Positions 17,095 through 24,873 of a DNA stretch of 36,206 nucleotides are shown piece by piece (position 1 is the first letter of the stretch; every line of letters starts with the position of its first letter). Source of the stretch: Methanoculleus sp. UBA208. GTDB lineage: Archaea > Halobacteriota > Methanomicrobia > Methanomicrobiales > Methanoculleaceae. Under the pieces are notes generated by a model. That model did no database searches and was not told the DNA's origin. It saw nothing but the letters and a program-made list of their open reading frames with translations. The stretch spans positions 1 through 36,206 of the forward strand of contig NZ_DAFZ01000068.1 in assembly GCF_002498065.1 (NCBI RefSeq). The letters run 5' to 3'. Made by a program: the position numbers and the translations under genes.

Positions 17095-17170
17095 GGAGAA
17101 ATCAACGTTCTGTTATAAACGATTTCTGTCGATCCTCTCTACACATTGAGGCAGTTCGATCCATTTTGCT
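17095..17170 (-). promoter_or_regulatory. Shared envelope promoter module, copy 4
   Basis: Minus-strand read: AAAATGGATCGAACTGCCTC, AATGTGTAGA, 8 bases, ACAGAAATCGTTTATAAC and AACGTTGATTTCTCC. The core is 17113-17148. It drives the phospholipase-like operon 16930-15260 and lies back to back with copy 6 across the 17171-17367 spacer. Confidence 0.78.
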
Positions 17171-17332
17171 TCCGAAATCATCCCGCAGTCGACCGGGAAC
17201 TCACACTGAGCGGGCCGATAAGGTACTCGCACGACAGAGGGGAAACTCGATGTCCGGGGGTTATGGCCCGACACCAGCGCCCACCCTGCACGACAGGCTC
17301 TCTCCGCCATCGCACAGTCTGGGTCGTCCTGC

Positions 17333-17348
17333 TCCGATACGTATCGGA
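17333..17348. promoter_or_regulatory. 16-bp perfect palindrome in the divergent region
   Basis: TCCGATACGTATCGGA is a perfect inverted repeat 27 bases upstream of the GTGTAGA box of copy 6, between two oppositely directed promoters. It could be a binding site for a dimeric regulator. The rest of 17171-17367 shows no gene. Confidence 0.5.
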
Positions 17349-17367
17349 CAGTCAATCTACCTCCTAT

Positions 17368-17410
17368 TGGAGAACGTGTAGAGAGGATCGACAGAAAACT
17401 TAAGAGAAGT
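17368..17410 (+). promoter_or_regulatory. Shared envelope promoter module, copy 6
   Basis: Plus-strand read: GAGAACGTGTAGA, 8 bases, ACAGAAAACTTAAGAG. The box, spacer and ACAGAAA are kept but the TATA is replaced by CTTAAGA. The start codon of the small secreted protein follows at 17434, so the leader is very short or absent. Confidence 0.65.
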
Positions 17411-17433
17411 CGTTAGAGAAGTTCTCCCGTGGT

Positions 17434-17871
17434 ATGATGACATACAACCGCATCTTTGCACTGGTGCTTGCACTGGTCCTGATTGTGTCGCCGGCTTTTG
17501 CCGGGAGCAGCGAACGTGGTGTGAACACCGCTCCAGGAGAGAATGCCTTGGAAAACGACACAGGTATTTGTGCCTTTTATTCTATACAGCAGGGGGAGAC
17601 GAACGGCCACAACGCATACGTGCCTTCCGGAAGCTCAACGCTGTTTGTGGACCTGGACTGGTTCATTCCCCAGCAATCGCTGACGCTGAAGATCATCTCA
17701 CCGAGTGGAAGTACCTACGCTTACTATCACGACACCGATCTGGATGGTGATAAAGACGCACAGATCCGCACGTGGATCCCCTCGCCAAAGGCCGGAACGT
17801 GGCAGTTCCAGGTTTACGGAGAAATTGTACGGGGCACGCAGGATTATTCCTTTGAAGCCACGGCGGGATAA
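17434..17871 (+). CDS. Small secreted beta-domain protein (pre-peptidase C-terminal-like)
   Basis: The 145-residue protein has a signal peptide (IFALVLALVLIVSPAFAGSS) and a mature single domain of about 115 residues. Segments SSTLFVDLDWFIPQQSLTLK, SPSGSTYAYYHDTDLDGDKD and SPKAGTWQFQVYGEI follow the pattern of pre-peptidase C-terminal (PPC) jelly-roll domains, with a possible calcium-binding DTDLDGDKD loop. In other proteins this domain is a C-terminal appendage of secreted proteases; here it stands alone. It could bind carbohydrate or protein at the surface. ATG 17434 is followed at once by a second ATG (17437). It is the first plus-strand gene after a long minus-strand run. Confidence 0.75.
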   Translation: MMTYNRIFALVLALVLIVSPAFAGSSERGVNTAPGENALENDTGICAFYSIQQGETNGHNAYVPSGSSTLFVDLDWFIPQQSLTLKIISPSGSTYAYYHDTDLDGDKDAQIRTWIPSPKAGTWQFQVYGEIVRGTQDYSFEATAG

Positions 17872-17878
17872 ACCAACC

Positions 17879-17893
17879 CCTTTTTATATTCCC
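17879..17893 (+). promoter_or_regulatory. TATA box for the membrane-tethered regulator
   Basis: CCCTTTTTATATTCCC lies about 27 bases before ATG 17912 and directly after the previous gene's stop. This spacing is expected for a leaderless archaeal mRNA. The T-run may also serve as the terminator of the upstream gene. Confidence 0.6.
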
Positions 17894-17911
17894 GGTCACC
17901 TGATCTTTTTA

Positions 17912-18682
17912 ATGCGGCATCAACTCCCTCTCGCGAGGACTGCTCTGCTCCTCCTCGTCCTCCTGCATATAATCGCCCCAGGGAGCGCTACCGGCACCAT
18001 ATCAAGCGAGGGGGAGTTTCCGGAGACGATACCGGGCGATCCGGCCCCGCTATATATCTGGAACGTGCCCCTGAAACTGGTCCTGCTCGACTTCGTCTTC
18101 ATGACCGCACCCCTGCTCTTTCTCCCGGTCCAGTTCCTCATATCAGTAGCCGTATGGTTCGTTCTCGGTCAGAGGAGGATTTCCAGAAAGAATGTTCTCG
18201 AACACGACACCCGCCGTGCGGTGTACCTCTGCATCCGGGAGAACCCCGGAATTAGCCATGCTACGCTCTCCCGCAGGCTAGGGGTTAACGCCGGAACCCT
18301 CCGGTACCACCTTGCGATCCTCTGCGAGACGGGAAAGATTCTTGAGGAGCACGACCACGGGCAGGTGCGGTATTATGCGAACGGCAAGAGGGGGCATGAG
18401 GAAGAGAGTAATTCCCTCAGCGGGACGCGGAGACAGATCCTCAACCTCATCACGCGGAACCCAGGGATAGCGCGAAAAGAGGTCGCATCCGCACTCGGGA
18501 TCTCCGGCGCATCAGTGACCTGGCATACGGGGCTGCTCATCCGGGACGGTGCCATACGGAGCGAGAGGGACGGGAGGATGGTGCGCTATTTCCCCAGGCG
18601 GGATATCGTATTCCGGGCGGATAGGAGAGCGCAAACACAACCGGTTAGGTCATCCGGGGGCGGTTTGGGCTGGAGACGATGA
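17912..18682 (+). CDS. Membrane-tethered transcriptional regulator with two winged-helix domains
   Basis: This protein of about 256 residues has two N-terminal hydrophobic segments (TALLLLVLLHIIAPGSA and a second, FVFMTAPLLFLPVQFLISVA), then two winged-helix domains in tandem. The first is YLCIRENPGISHATLSRRLG with NAGTLRYHLAILCETGKI; the second is ILNLITRNPGIARKEVASAL with SGASVTWHTGLLIRDGAI. This is the COG3398-type architecture of archaeal membrane-anchored regulators. The short exterior loop of about 30 residues could sense envelope state, with the DNA-binding part in the cytoplasm. Start ATG 17912 fits the TATA box. It sits among the shared promoter modules and is a plausible regulator of them, but nothing in the sequence proves that. 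Convergent with the next gene. Confidence 0.82.
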   Translation: MRHQLPLARTALLLLVLLHIIAPGSATGTISSEGEFPETIPGDPAPLYIWNVPLKLVLLDFVFMTAPLLFLPVQFLISVAVWFVLGQRRISRKNVLEHDTRRAVYLCIRENPGISHATLSRRLGVNAGTLRYHLAILCETGKILEEHDHGQVRYYANGKRGHEEESNSLSGTRRQILNLITRNPGIARKEVASALGISGASVTWHTGLLIRDGAIRSERDGRMVRYFPRRDIVFRADRRAQTQPVRSSGGGLGWRR

Positions 18683-18707
18683 ACGAGTCCCGGTTCTCGA
18701 CGCTCAC

Positions 18708-19391
18708 CTATCCGTAGACTACAGACTCGGCTACCGCGAGATCCTGCCGGGTGAACGCAATAAGAACCTCTTCTGGAGGTGGCGGGGATCCCGGGCTCCG
18801 GTGGGGAGTGATCGTGATGGTGTACCAGCGCACGTCCGGGCCGAACGTCACTTCTTTCACCGGGCAAAACATTCCGCCCGAGACCTCGTAGAGCCTTCCC
18901 CGGGTCTCGTTGTAGTGGTCCCCGTACGCGTTCACGCTCACAAGAAGCCTCATACCCCGGTCCCGGAAGGGAATATCCTCCAGGGCGATAGCGTCGACCT
19001 CCCGCAAGAGTTCGAGGGGGTGCACCCCCTGCACGGAAAAATTGAACTTCTGCGATTTAGCCGATACCGTTCCGCCCGGCCCCACATACGCCTCGTAGCC
19101 GTGCTGTTCGCCGTCCTTATCGCCGTAGAAGTAGAGCCATATCACCCGAATCGCGCCGTCCCCGGCGATGTTGGTCTCCAGTCGCAGCAGTCTCGCCGAC
19201 TCGTTCTCGACGGCGGTGCTCTCGACGGCGATCTCCCAGAGGTCCAGGATGGCCGGATGGTATGCCGGGGACTCAAGATGGGTGATATTCTCGATACGGG
19301 TGACGTCCGGGGCCTCCGGTAAGATGAAGAAGTGCATGCAGGCGTAGACAGCTATTACTCCGACGATAACGGCAAGGATCGGTCGTCTCAT
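18708..19391 (-). CDS. Single-pass envelope protein of unknown family
   Basis: The 227-residue protein has a single N-terminal hydrophobic segment (PILAVIVGVIAVYACMHFFI) and an exterior domain with NxS/T sites (NITH, NESA, NFSV, NETR). Segments such as RVIWLYFYGDKDGEQHGYEA and VRWYTITITPH suggest beta structure. The end, LIAFTRQDLAVAESVVYG, has no anchor. I do not recognise it and see no paralog in the window. ATG 19391 is followed by MRRP, giving an N-in orientation. No copy of the shared promoter points at it. It is convergent with the tethered regulator, with 25 bases between stops. Confidence 0.65.
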   Translation of the reverse strand: MRRPILAVIVGVIAVYACMHFFILPEAPDVTRIENITHLESPAYHPAILDLWEIAVESTAVENESARLLRLETNIAGDGAIRVIWLYFYGDKDGEQHGYEAYVGPGGTVSAKSQKFNFSVQGVHPLELLREVDAIALEDIPFRDRGMRLLVSVNAYGDHYNETRGRLYEVSGGMFCPVKEVTFGPDVRWYTITITPHRSPGSPPPPEEVLIAFTRQDLAVAESVVYG

Positions 19392-19530
19392 GGTAGTTCC
19401 GGGCCGATGGAACCGGCGTGGTTAAAGTCAGTATGGGGACCGGCCGGGCTTGAAGTTTCCGAAAAGTGATCGGTGCAGAGTATCGTCGGTTTACCACGGC
19501 CACTGGCCGGATCCACTCCTCTCACGCCCC

Positions 19531-19566
19531 GACGTGTAGAGGAATGTGAGAGAAAAGGTATATGGA
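19531..19566 (+). promoter_or_regulatory. Shared envelope promoter module, copy 7
   Basis: Plus-strand read: CGACGTGTAGA, 8 bases, AGAGAAAAGGTATATGG. The box and spacer are exact; the TATA is TATATG. It lies about 200 bases before the ABC-2 permease gene at 19764. The remainder of the 19392-19763 gap holds no gene. Confidence 0.65.
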
Positions 19567-19763
19567 GTAACGATCCAGTCTCAAGACGGCAACACCCGTG
19601 GAAGTGCATCTGAGTAACCCTTGCCCGTTCCGGGCGGCGGAAAAACCTCGGTTGTCACTTAAGGGGCGATACCGCGTATTGTCGCGGGCCTGCGGTACTC
19701 TTGCGACCACGGATGGAGAATGAACATGGAGATAGAAGTATGCGTACTGACCGGTGAGATTAC

Positions 19764-20726
19764 ATGACGGCGGAACGGGTCTTCACCGTGGCCCAAAAAG
19801 AGTTCACCGACCAGATCACGGGCTGGCGGTTCCTGGTGATCCTCGCTCTCTTCCTCGCCATCGCCCTGGTGGGAACCTACAGCGGGGTCGGGAGCTACGA
19901 GAGAGACCTGGACAGGTATGCCCAGCAACTGGCGACGATGGATAATCAGAATGACGGACCGGCCGGGATGATGCCCGCAAAACCGCCGGTCGAGGGCATC
20001 TACTCCTCGGTGTTCCGGACACTGGTCTCCTACGGGGGCCTCCTTGCGCTTGCGCTCGGGTTCGACCTGATCTCGAAGGAGAAGGAGTCCCGGTCGCTCA
20101 AAAGCCTTCTCTCCCACCCGGTCTACCGGGACGAGATCATCAACGGCAAGGCGCTCGGGGGCGTTGCGCTGCTGGCCCTCGTCGTCGGGAGCGTGCTCGC
20201 TATATCCACCGCGCTGCTCCTCGTCTTCTCGATCGTGCCCGCCTCCAGCGATCTGTGGATGATCCTGACCTATGCCGGCGTCACCCTCCTCTTCCTCGTG
20301 ACATTCTTCTCCATCGCGCTCGCCCTCTCCACCCTCTGCCGGGAGAGCGGCAGCGCCCTGCTCCTCTCGGTGGTTGTCTTCGTCCTCCTCGTCTTCCTGG
20401 TCCCCTTCGCCACCGCGAATATCGGCACGGCCCTCATGATGGAAAAGCCCGACCCCGCCGCATACGGCGGGGATACCCAATCGGAAGGTTACCAGGCGGA
20501 GATTACGGCGTACCTCGACCAGATGAAGCTGATCGAGAGCGCTGCAAACCTCGCATCACCGCAGATGGCCGTCAACGCCCTCATCCAGGGGATCAGCAAC
20601 TCCCCGGGGGCAACCCTTGAAGATACGCTCGGCGAGATATGGTCGAGCGTTGCGGCCCTGACCATCTATCCCGTCGCCTTCTTCGCCGTCGCGTACACGA
20701 GGTTCATGCGGATGGATATCCGGTGA
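19764..20726 (+). CDS. ABC-2-type transporter permease (orphan)
   Basis: The 320-residue membrane protein has about six helices: WRFLVILALFLAIALVGTYS first, an exterior loop to about residue 85, GGLLALALGFDLI, then LALVVGSVLAISTALLLVFS, YAGVTLLFLVTFFSIALALS, SALLLSVVVFVLLVFLVPFA and a final VAALTIYPVAFFAVAYTRF. The cytoplasmic motif LISKEKESRSLKSLLSHPVY with DEIINGKALG is typical of NosY/ABC-2 permeases (COG1277). ATPase partner genes normally lie next to such permeases, but none is in this window. ATG 19764 has SD GGTGA. It is driven by promoter copy 7. Substrate is unknown. Confidence 0.82.
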   Translation: MTAERVFTVAQKEFTDQITGWRFLVILALFLAIALVGTYSGVGSYERDLDRYAQQLATMDNQNDGPAGMMPAKPPVEGIYSSVFRTLVSYGGLLALALGFDLISKEKESRSLKSLLSHPVYRDEIINGKALGGVALLALVVGSVLAISTALLLVFSIVPASSDLWMILTYAGVTLLFLVTFFSIALALSTLCRESGSALLLSVVVFVLLVFLVPFATANIGTALMMEKPDPAAYGGDTQSEGYQAEITAYLDQMKLIESAANLASPQMAVNALIQGISNSPGATLEDTLGEIWSSVAALTIYPVAFFAVAYTRFMRMDIR

Positions 20727-20779
20727 CCGCTCGTAAAAGAGGGAACCGTGCGCCCCGATCGCTTCGTAATATCGAGAGA

Positions 20780-20850
20780 AAATAGATCGAAACCCCGACG
20801 TGTAGACGATCGTGACAGAAATCGTTTATAGAAGAACGTTGACCTCTCCC
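20780..20850 (+). promoter_or_regulatory. Shared envelope promoter module, copy 8
   Basis: Plus-strand read: AGATCGAAACCCCGACG, TGTAGA, 8 bases, ACAGAAATCGTTTATAG, then AAGAACGTTGACCTCTCCC. The core is 20796-20831. Apart from strand, it is almost the same as copy 1. It lies about 90 bases before the membrane protein gene at 20920. Confidence 0.8.
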
Positions 20851-20919
20851 GCAGAGTTACAGGATCCGACAGCCGAACCGCGGAATCCCGTCCCGGTTCA
20901 CGTCCCGATATGGTGCAGT

Positions 20920-21483
20920 ATGTCAGGTACGAACATCGCCTCTCTTCCCCGGAGCCGGTTCTCGCCGGCCATCCCCCCGCTCGTTGCGGTCGTCGCATGC
21001 GTGATCTGGGCGGGTACCGCAAGAACCGTCTCCGGGATCATCGGACCGGCGCCACCGTTCGTCCTCCCCGTCTTCGTCATCGTGATGGTCACCCTTGCGG
21101 TCGCCGGAGCCGCAACACCGCTCCCGCTTATCTCGGGCGCCGTTCCGGTCCGGAGAGAGCGGCAGGCGATGCTCGTCGCCGTTGCAGCCTCGGTTCCGTT
21201 CGTCGCGGCCCTGCTGATAAACCCCGGCGGGTGGCCGGGCGGGTCCGCCCCGCTCCTCGCGGACAGTGTGCCGGTCTTCGGGTGGCTCTTCGACGGGATC
21301 ATGAACGCCCTGCCCCTCACCGCGGGCACCCCCGCGTACAACCTGCTCTTCTCCGCCTTCGGGATCTTCGGGTTCTACCTCGAGTGCGTGCTGGCCGCAA
21401 CCATACTCTACGCCGCTCTCCGCCTGATCGCCGCCCCCGCCCCTGGGTCCCGGAAAGAGGGGCACGCCGAGGAGGAGGGGTAG
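20920..21483 (+). CDS. Polytopic membrane protein of unknown function
   Basis: This protein of about 187 residues has about five membrane segments, including AIPPLVAVVACVIWAGTA, FVLPVFVIVMVTLAVAGAA, QAMLVAVAASVPFVAALLI and FSAFGIFGFYLECVLAATIL, and a charged C-terminal tail (GSRKEGHAEEEG). I recognise no family. ATG 20920 is used; an in-frame start at 20812 would overlap the promoter module. It is followed by a second membrane protein in another frame that appears to begin right at its stop, so the two are probably coupled. A two-subunit membrane complex is possible. Confidence 0.65.
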   Translation: MSGTNIASLPRSRFSPAIPPLVAVVACVIWAGTARTVSGIIGPAPPFVLPVFVIVMVTLAVAGAATPLPLISGAVPVRRERQAMLVAVAASVPFVAALLINPGGWPGGSAPLLADSVPVFGWLFDGIMNALPLTAGTPAYNLLFSAFGIFGFYLECVLAATILYAALRLIAAPAPGSRKEGHAEEEG

Positions 21484-21485
21484 AT

Positions 21486-22073
21486 ACGGCGCCGGAAAGA
21501 CAAACGATCGCACTCGCCCTCACCGCGGCCTACTTCATCGCCGTCCCCGTGACCGGGGCGTATGCCCGGTACGCCTACAACGGCCAGTTCGATTACCGGA
21601 TCACAGAGATCTCGCCGGTGCTCCTCCTCTTCTGCATCCTCTCCCTTGCGGGAACGGTGCTCTTCGCCGTCGCCGTGCGGGAGGAAGGCGGCAGATGGTG
21701 GGCTGCGACGCCCCTCGCGGCACTCTTCCTCGCGCTCGCCGTCTTCGGGCCGCTGCCCGGGTCATCCGGGGCGAGCCAACTCGCAACCGTCCTCCTTGCT
21801 CCGGCGGCCCTCATCCTCCTGCTCGGAGCGCTCCCGGTCAGGATGGGAACGTTCGCGTGGTTCTCGGTGATCGAGACGGGGATCATCAGCCTGTTCGGTC
21901 TGGTCCGGGCGTACGGCCTCTTCCTCGCCCCACCGCTCCCGGAAACCGTCAGGGTCCACTCGCCCTCGCTCTACGAGTTCGCCGGAGCGGCCTACATCTA
22001 CGCCGGTCTCCTCCTGCTCGGCATCCTGCTCCTCGTCCTCGCCTGCCGCCGGAGTGCGGCGCAGCACCAATAA
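21486..22073 (+). CDS. Polytopic membrane protein, start codon unclear
   Basis: This protein of about 195 residues has five or six helices, including TIALALTAAYFIAVPVTGAY, ISPVLLLFCILSLAGTVLFA, TPLAALFLALAVFGPL and YIYAGLLLLGILLLVLA. It begins just after the stop of 20920-21483. The frame is open far upstream but has no ATG, GTG or TTG near the expected start. A strong SD (GGAGGAGGGG, 21471-21480) is followed after 5 bases by ACG at 21486, the best-placed candidate. GTG 21549 would cut through the first helix. Either a near-cognate start, a ribosomal shift from the upstream frame, or a base change is possible. Function is unknown; it is probably the partner of the upstream protein. Confidence 0.6.
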   Translation, partial: TAPERQTIALALTAAYFIAVPVTGAYARYAYNGQFDYRITEISPVLLLFCILSLAGTVLFAVAVREEGGRWWAATPLAALFLALAVFGPLPGSSGASQLATVLLAPAALILLLGALPVRMGTFAWFSVIETGIISLFGLVRAYGLFLAPPLPETVRVHSPSLYEFAGAAYIYAGLLLLGILLLVLACRRSAAQHQ

Positions 22074-22155
22074 AAATCCCCCTTCCGGAACTCCCCGGCC
22101 GGGATGCATGTAGAGAGGTATTTCAGAGCGGAGACTCCATACTCCTCGAACAGCA

Positions 22156-23934
22156 ATGGTCCCGTGGGAACTCGTATTCGCCATCATTCCCGGCCTGATC
22201 CTCTTCTTCTACGGGATAGAGAACTTTTCCCGGGAGATCCTCGCGGTCGCGAAAGGCAGTTTCGCGAACATCCTGGGGCGGCTGACGTCGCGGCCGGTCG
22301 TCGGCGCGCTCCTCGGCGCCGTCGTCACCGCCCTTGTGCAGTCGAGCGCGGCGACCACGATCATCACCATCGGGCTCGTCAACGCCGGGACGCTCTCGTT
22401 TCTCCAGAGCCTCGGGATCATCATCGGCTCGAACATCGGGACGACCGTCACCGCCCAGCTCGTCGCCTTCAAGATGACCGCTCTCGGGCAGGTGCTGATC
22501 CCGGCCGGCTTCCTCGTCGGGATCTTCGGGCGGCGCTACTGGTTCCTGGGGAAACCCATCTTCTACTTCGGCCTGGTCCTCTTCAGCTTAAACCTCATCT
22601 CCACGGGGCTCACGCCGTTCCAGAACGATCCCGCGATCATCGCGCTTGTTGCGGAGTACTCGGCCCTCCCGCTTGCCATCCTGATCGGGTTCCTCTTCAC
22701 CACCATGGTGCAGTCGAGTTCCGTAACCACCGGCCTCGTCGTCATCCTCGCCCAGCAGGGCCTGCTCACCCTCCCGCAGGCGATCCCGATCCTGCTCGGC
22801 GCAAACATCGGTTCGACCACGACGACCCTCATCGCCTCCGCGCGGATGAACCTCCACTCCCGGCGTGCGGCGGTGGCCCACTTCGCCTTCAACCTCGGCG
22901 GCGTGCTCCTGATCCTGCCCTTCCTCATACCGTTCGCCGACCTCGTGGCGGCGATCGGCGGGACCGAGGCGCAGATGGTGGCGAACGCCCACCTCATCTT
23001 CAACCTGATCGCGGCGGCGGCCTTCCTCCTCTTCATCGGGAGGTTCGGGCAGCTCGTGGAGCGGGCGGTGCCCGGGAGCGAACCCGAGATCCTGATGCGG
23101 ACGCGCCACCTCGAGGAGGGCATCCCCGACGACACGCAAGCAGGGTTCGCGCTGATCCAGAAGGAACTCAGGCACGCCCACGAGGTCACGCTCGACCTCT
23201 TCCGGGCGGCGATGACCTACCTCGCCACGTCGCGGGAGGCGGATTACCAGATGGTCGAGAAGCTCAAGAGCCTGAACAACTACCTTGATGGGAGGATAGA
23301 ACAGGCGCTCCGGGCAGTCTCGGGAAGGCAGCTCTCCGATGGGGAAGCAACCGAGGTGGTCTTCCTGGTGCGGATGTCAAACGAGATCGAGCGGCTCGGC
23401 GACCTCGGAGCCGACCTCGGGGATTTCTTCCGCAGGATGTCCCAAAACGGGAACGGCGCTCCCGCCGGCCTGGTGAAGAAGACGGAAAGCGTCTACCGGA
23501 TCCTGGACGAGAACATCGTCGGGCTCGGGCTCCTCTTCCCGAAGATCCTGGATACGACCGTCGCGGAACTCCGCGCCCGGGACGTCGAACTCCAGCGCGC
23601 CATCAACGAGCGCTACCGCGAGCAGCTCGTCAGCCTCAAGAGGGAAGGCGCTTTCGCGGACAGCCGCTACCTGGAGGTTCTCTCCATCATCGAGGCGGCG
23701 AACGCCAAAGTGCGGGATCTCCGCAAGCTTGCCGAGCAGTACTCCGTCCAGAAGAGAAGCGAGCCGGCGTCAATCGGGGTGGACGACACGCTTTCGCTGC
23801 GCAATCCGGTAGCCGGAGATGACCTGCAACGAGTCCCCGACCTCCCGGTCGAGCACCGGATCCCCGGAGTCGACGTAGAGGAGGGGTGTTGCGGCGAGCT
23901 TTCCCGGCGTGGCGACCACGACCAGGTTCCGTAG
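22156..23934 (+). CDS. Na/Pi cotransporter family protein with PhoU-like tail
   Basis: The 592-codon frame has two Na/Pi-cotransporter repeats. The first is around GALLGAVVTALVQSSAATTI with GSNIGTTVTAQLVA; the second is around GFLFTTMVQSSSVTTGLVV with GANIGSTTTTLIASARMN. The QSSA/QSSS and GxNIGTT motifs are the substrate-site signature. From about residue 330 a helical PhoU-like domain follows (ELRHAHEVTLDLFRAAMTYL, RMSNEIERLGDLGADL). The family normally ends near the KLAEQYSVQKR segment; here the frame continues about 57 codons to 23934, overlapping the opposite-strand ATP-NAD-kinase-like gene by 165 bases, with a tail lacking family character. Loss of an earlier stop is likely. A weak promoter-module remnant lies at 22103-22130. 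Confidence 0.88.
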   Translation: MVPWELVFAIIPGLILFFYGIENFSREILAVAKGSFANILGRLTSRPVVGALLGAVVTALVQSSAATTIITIGLVNAGTLSFLQSLGIIIGSNIGTTVTAQLVAFKMTALGQVLIPAGFLVGIFGRRYWFLGKPIFYFGLVLFSLNLISTGLTPFQNDPAIIALVAEYSALPLAILIGFLFTTMVQSSSVTTGLVVILAQQGLLTLPQAIPILLGANIGSTTTTLIASARMNLHSRRAAVAHFAFNLGGVLLILPFLIPFADLVAAIGGTEAQMVANAHLIFNLIAAAAFLLFIGRFGQLVERAVPGSEPEILMRTRHLEEGIPDDTQAGFALIQKELRHAHEVTLDLFRAAMTYLATSREADYQMVEKLKSLNNYLDGRIEQALRAVSGRQLSDGEATEVVFLVRMSNEIERLGDLGADLGDFFRRMSQNGNGAPAGLVKKTESVYRILDENIVGLGLLFPKILDTTVAELRARDVELQRAINERYREQLVSLKREGAFADSRYLEVLSIIEAANAKVRDLRKLAEQYSVQKRSEPASIGVDDTLSLRNPVAGDDLQRVPDLPVEHRIPGVDVEEGCCGELSRRGDHDQVP

Positions 23935-24873
23935 CCCGGCCTTCCGGAGGACGCCCGGGCTGATCTGCTGGTTTCCCCGGCCGAGGACGAACCCCTGGGC
24001 ACCGATGGGGCTGACGACGATCTTCGCCCGCGGGTATTCGTCGAGGAGGGCGAGCAGCGTCCGCTCGTCGGCGTCGCGGGCGACGACCTCCCCGTTCCAG
24101 ACGGCGTCGACCCCGAGCAGCGTCGGGGCAAGCCCGAGCCGCTCCAGGATTCGTGCCGTCGTGCTCCCGGCGCCGACGATGTAGAGCGTCTCCGGCAGCA
24201 TGATCTCGCCGATGAACCCGGCGATATCGTCCTTCGCCCGCTCCTCGTCCTGCTGCTCGAAGACCTGCTTCCCTCCTTGAGTCCGTTCCGCGATGTAGGG
24301 GACGCGGGCGTAGCCATAGAGCCGGGCGGCGAGCCGGCCCGAGCGGTAGGCCTCCTCGTCGACATCCATCACCTCGGAGTCCCGGCAGGGGACCTCTCCC
24401 GCCCGGCGGATGAGGTCGGCCGCCGCCGGGGGATTGACCGCGAAGACCGCCGAGTACATCTTCACCCCGGCGGGGATGCCGAGGACCGGGATCGATCGCC
24501 CCACAGCGTCGAAGACGTCCCGGGCCGTCCCGTCCCCGCCGCAGAAGACGATCAGGTCCACCCCGGCATCAAGGAACGCCCGGCACGCGGCCTTCGTGTC
24601 GGCGGCAGCAGTCGGGTTGCAGGGGCGGTAGAGGACGGCGAAACGGTCGATCCCCGCCATCGCGAGGACGTTCTCCCCCATCGGCACGGCACAGGTGCAC
24701 CACTCGATATCGTCGCCCCGGAGGAGGGAGAGGGCCTGCACCGCACGATCGGCCGAGCGTGGGACCGCCCCCCGGCGGATCGCCTCAGCGACCGCTCCGT
24801 CCGTCCCCTTCAGCCCCACGGCGCCGCCCATCCCGGCGACCGGGTTGAGCAAAAACCCGACGGTCAGTCTCAT
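23770..24873 (-). CDS. ATP-NAD kinase family protein (COG3199 type)
   Basis: This protein of about 367 residues has the NAD-kinase-like fold markers: GFLLNPVAGMGGAVGLKGTD at the start, VDLIVFCGGDGTARDVFDAV near residue 110 and LGIPAGVKMYSAVFAVNP. A second glycine-rich part, YIVGAGSTTARILERLG, and VVSPIGAQGFVLGRGNQQIS follow. The layout is that of the COG3199 branch, longer than PpnK, whose substrate is often untested. The ATG overlaps the trpA stop (TGATG), so it is the last gene of the tryptophan operon, though not a known part of the pathway. Its 3' end overlaps the convergent transporter frame. Confidence 0.82.
   Translation of the reverse strand: MRLTVGFLLNPVAGMGGAVGLKGTDGAVAEAIRRGAVPRSADRAVQALSLLRGDDIEWCTCAVPMGENVLAMAGIDRFAVLYRPCNPTAAADTKAACRAFLDAGVDLIVFCGGDGTARDVFDAVGRSIPVLGIPAGVKMYSAVFAVNPPAAADLIRRAGEVPCRDSEVMDVDEEAYRSGRLAARLYGYARVPYIAERTQGGKQVFEQQDEERAKDDIAGFIGEIMLPETLYIVGAGSTTARILERLGLAPTLLGVDAVWNGEVVARDADERTLLALLDEYPRAKIVVSPIGAQGFVLGRGNQQISPGVLRKAGLRNLVVVATPGKLAATPLLYVDSGDPVLDREVGDSLQVISGYRIAQRKRVVHPD

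Noticed and set aside
22103..22130. Possible ninth promoter-module copy (GCATGTAGAGAGGTATTTCAG)
   Set aside because: It has only part of the box, no ACAGAAA at the right spacing and no clear TATA, so it is at most a remnant.
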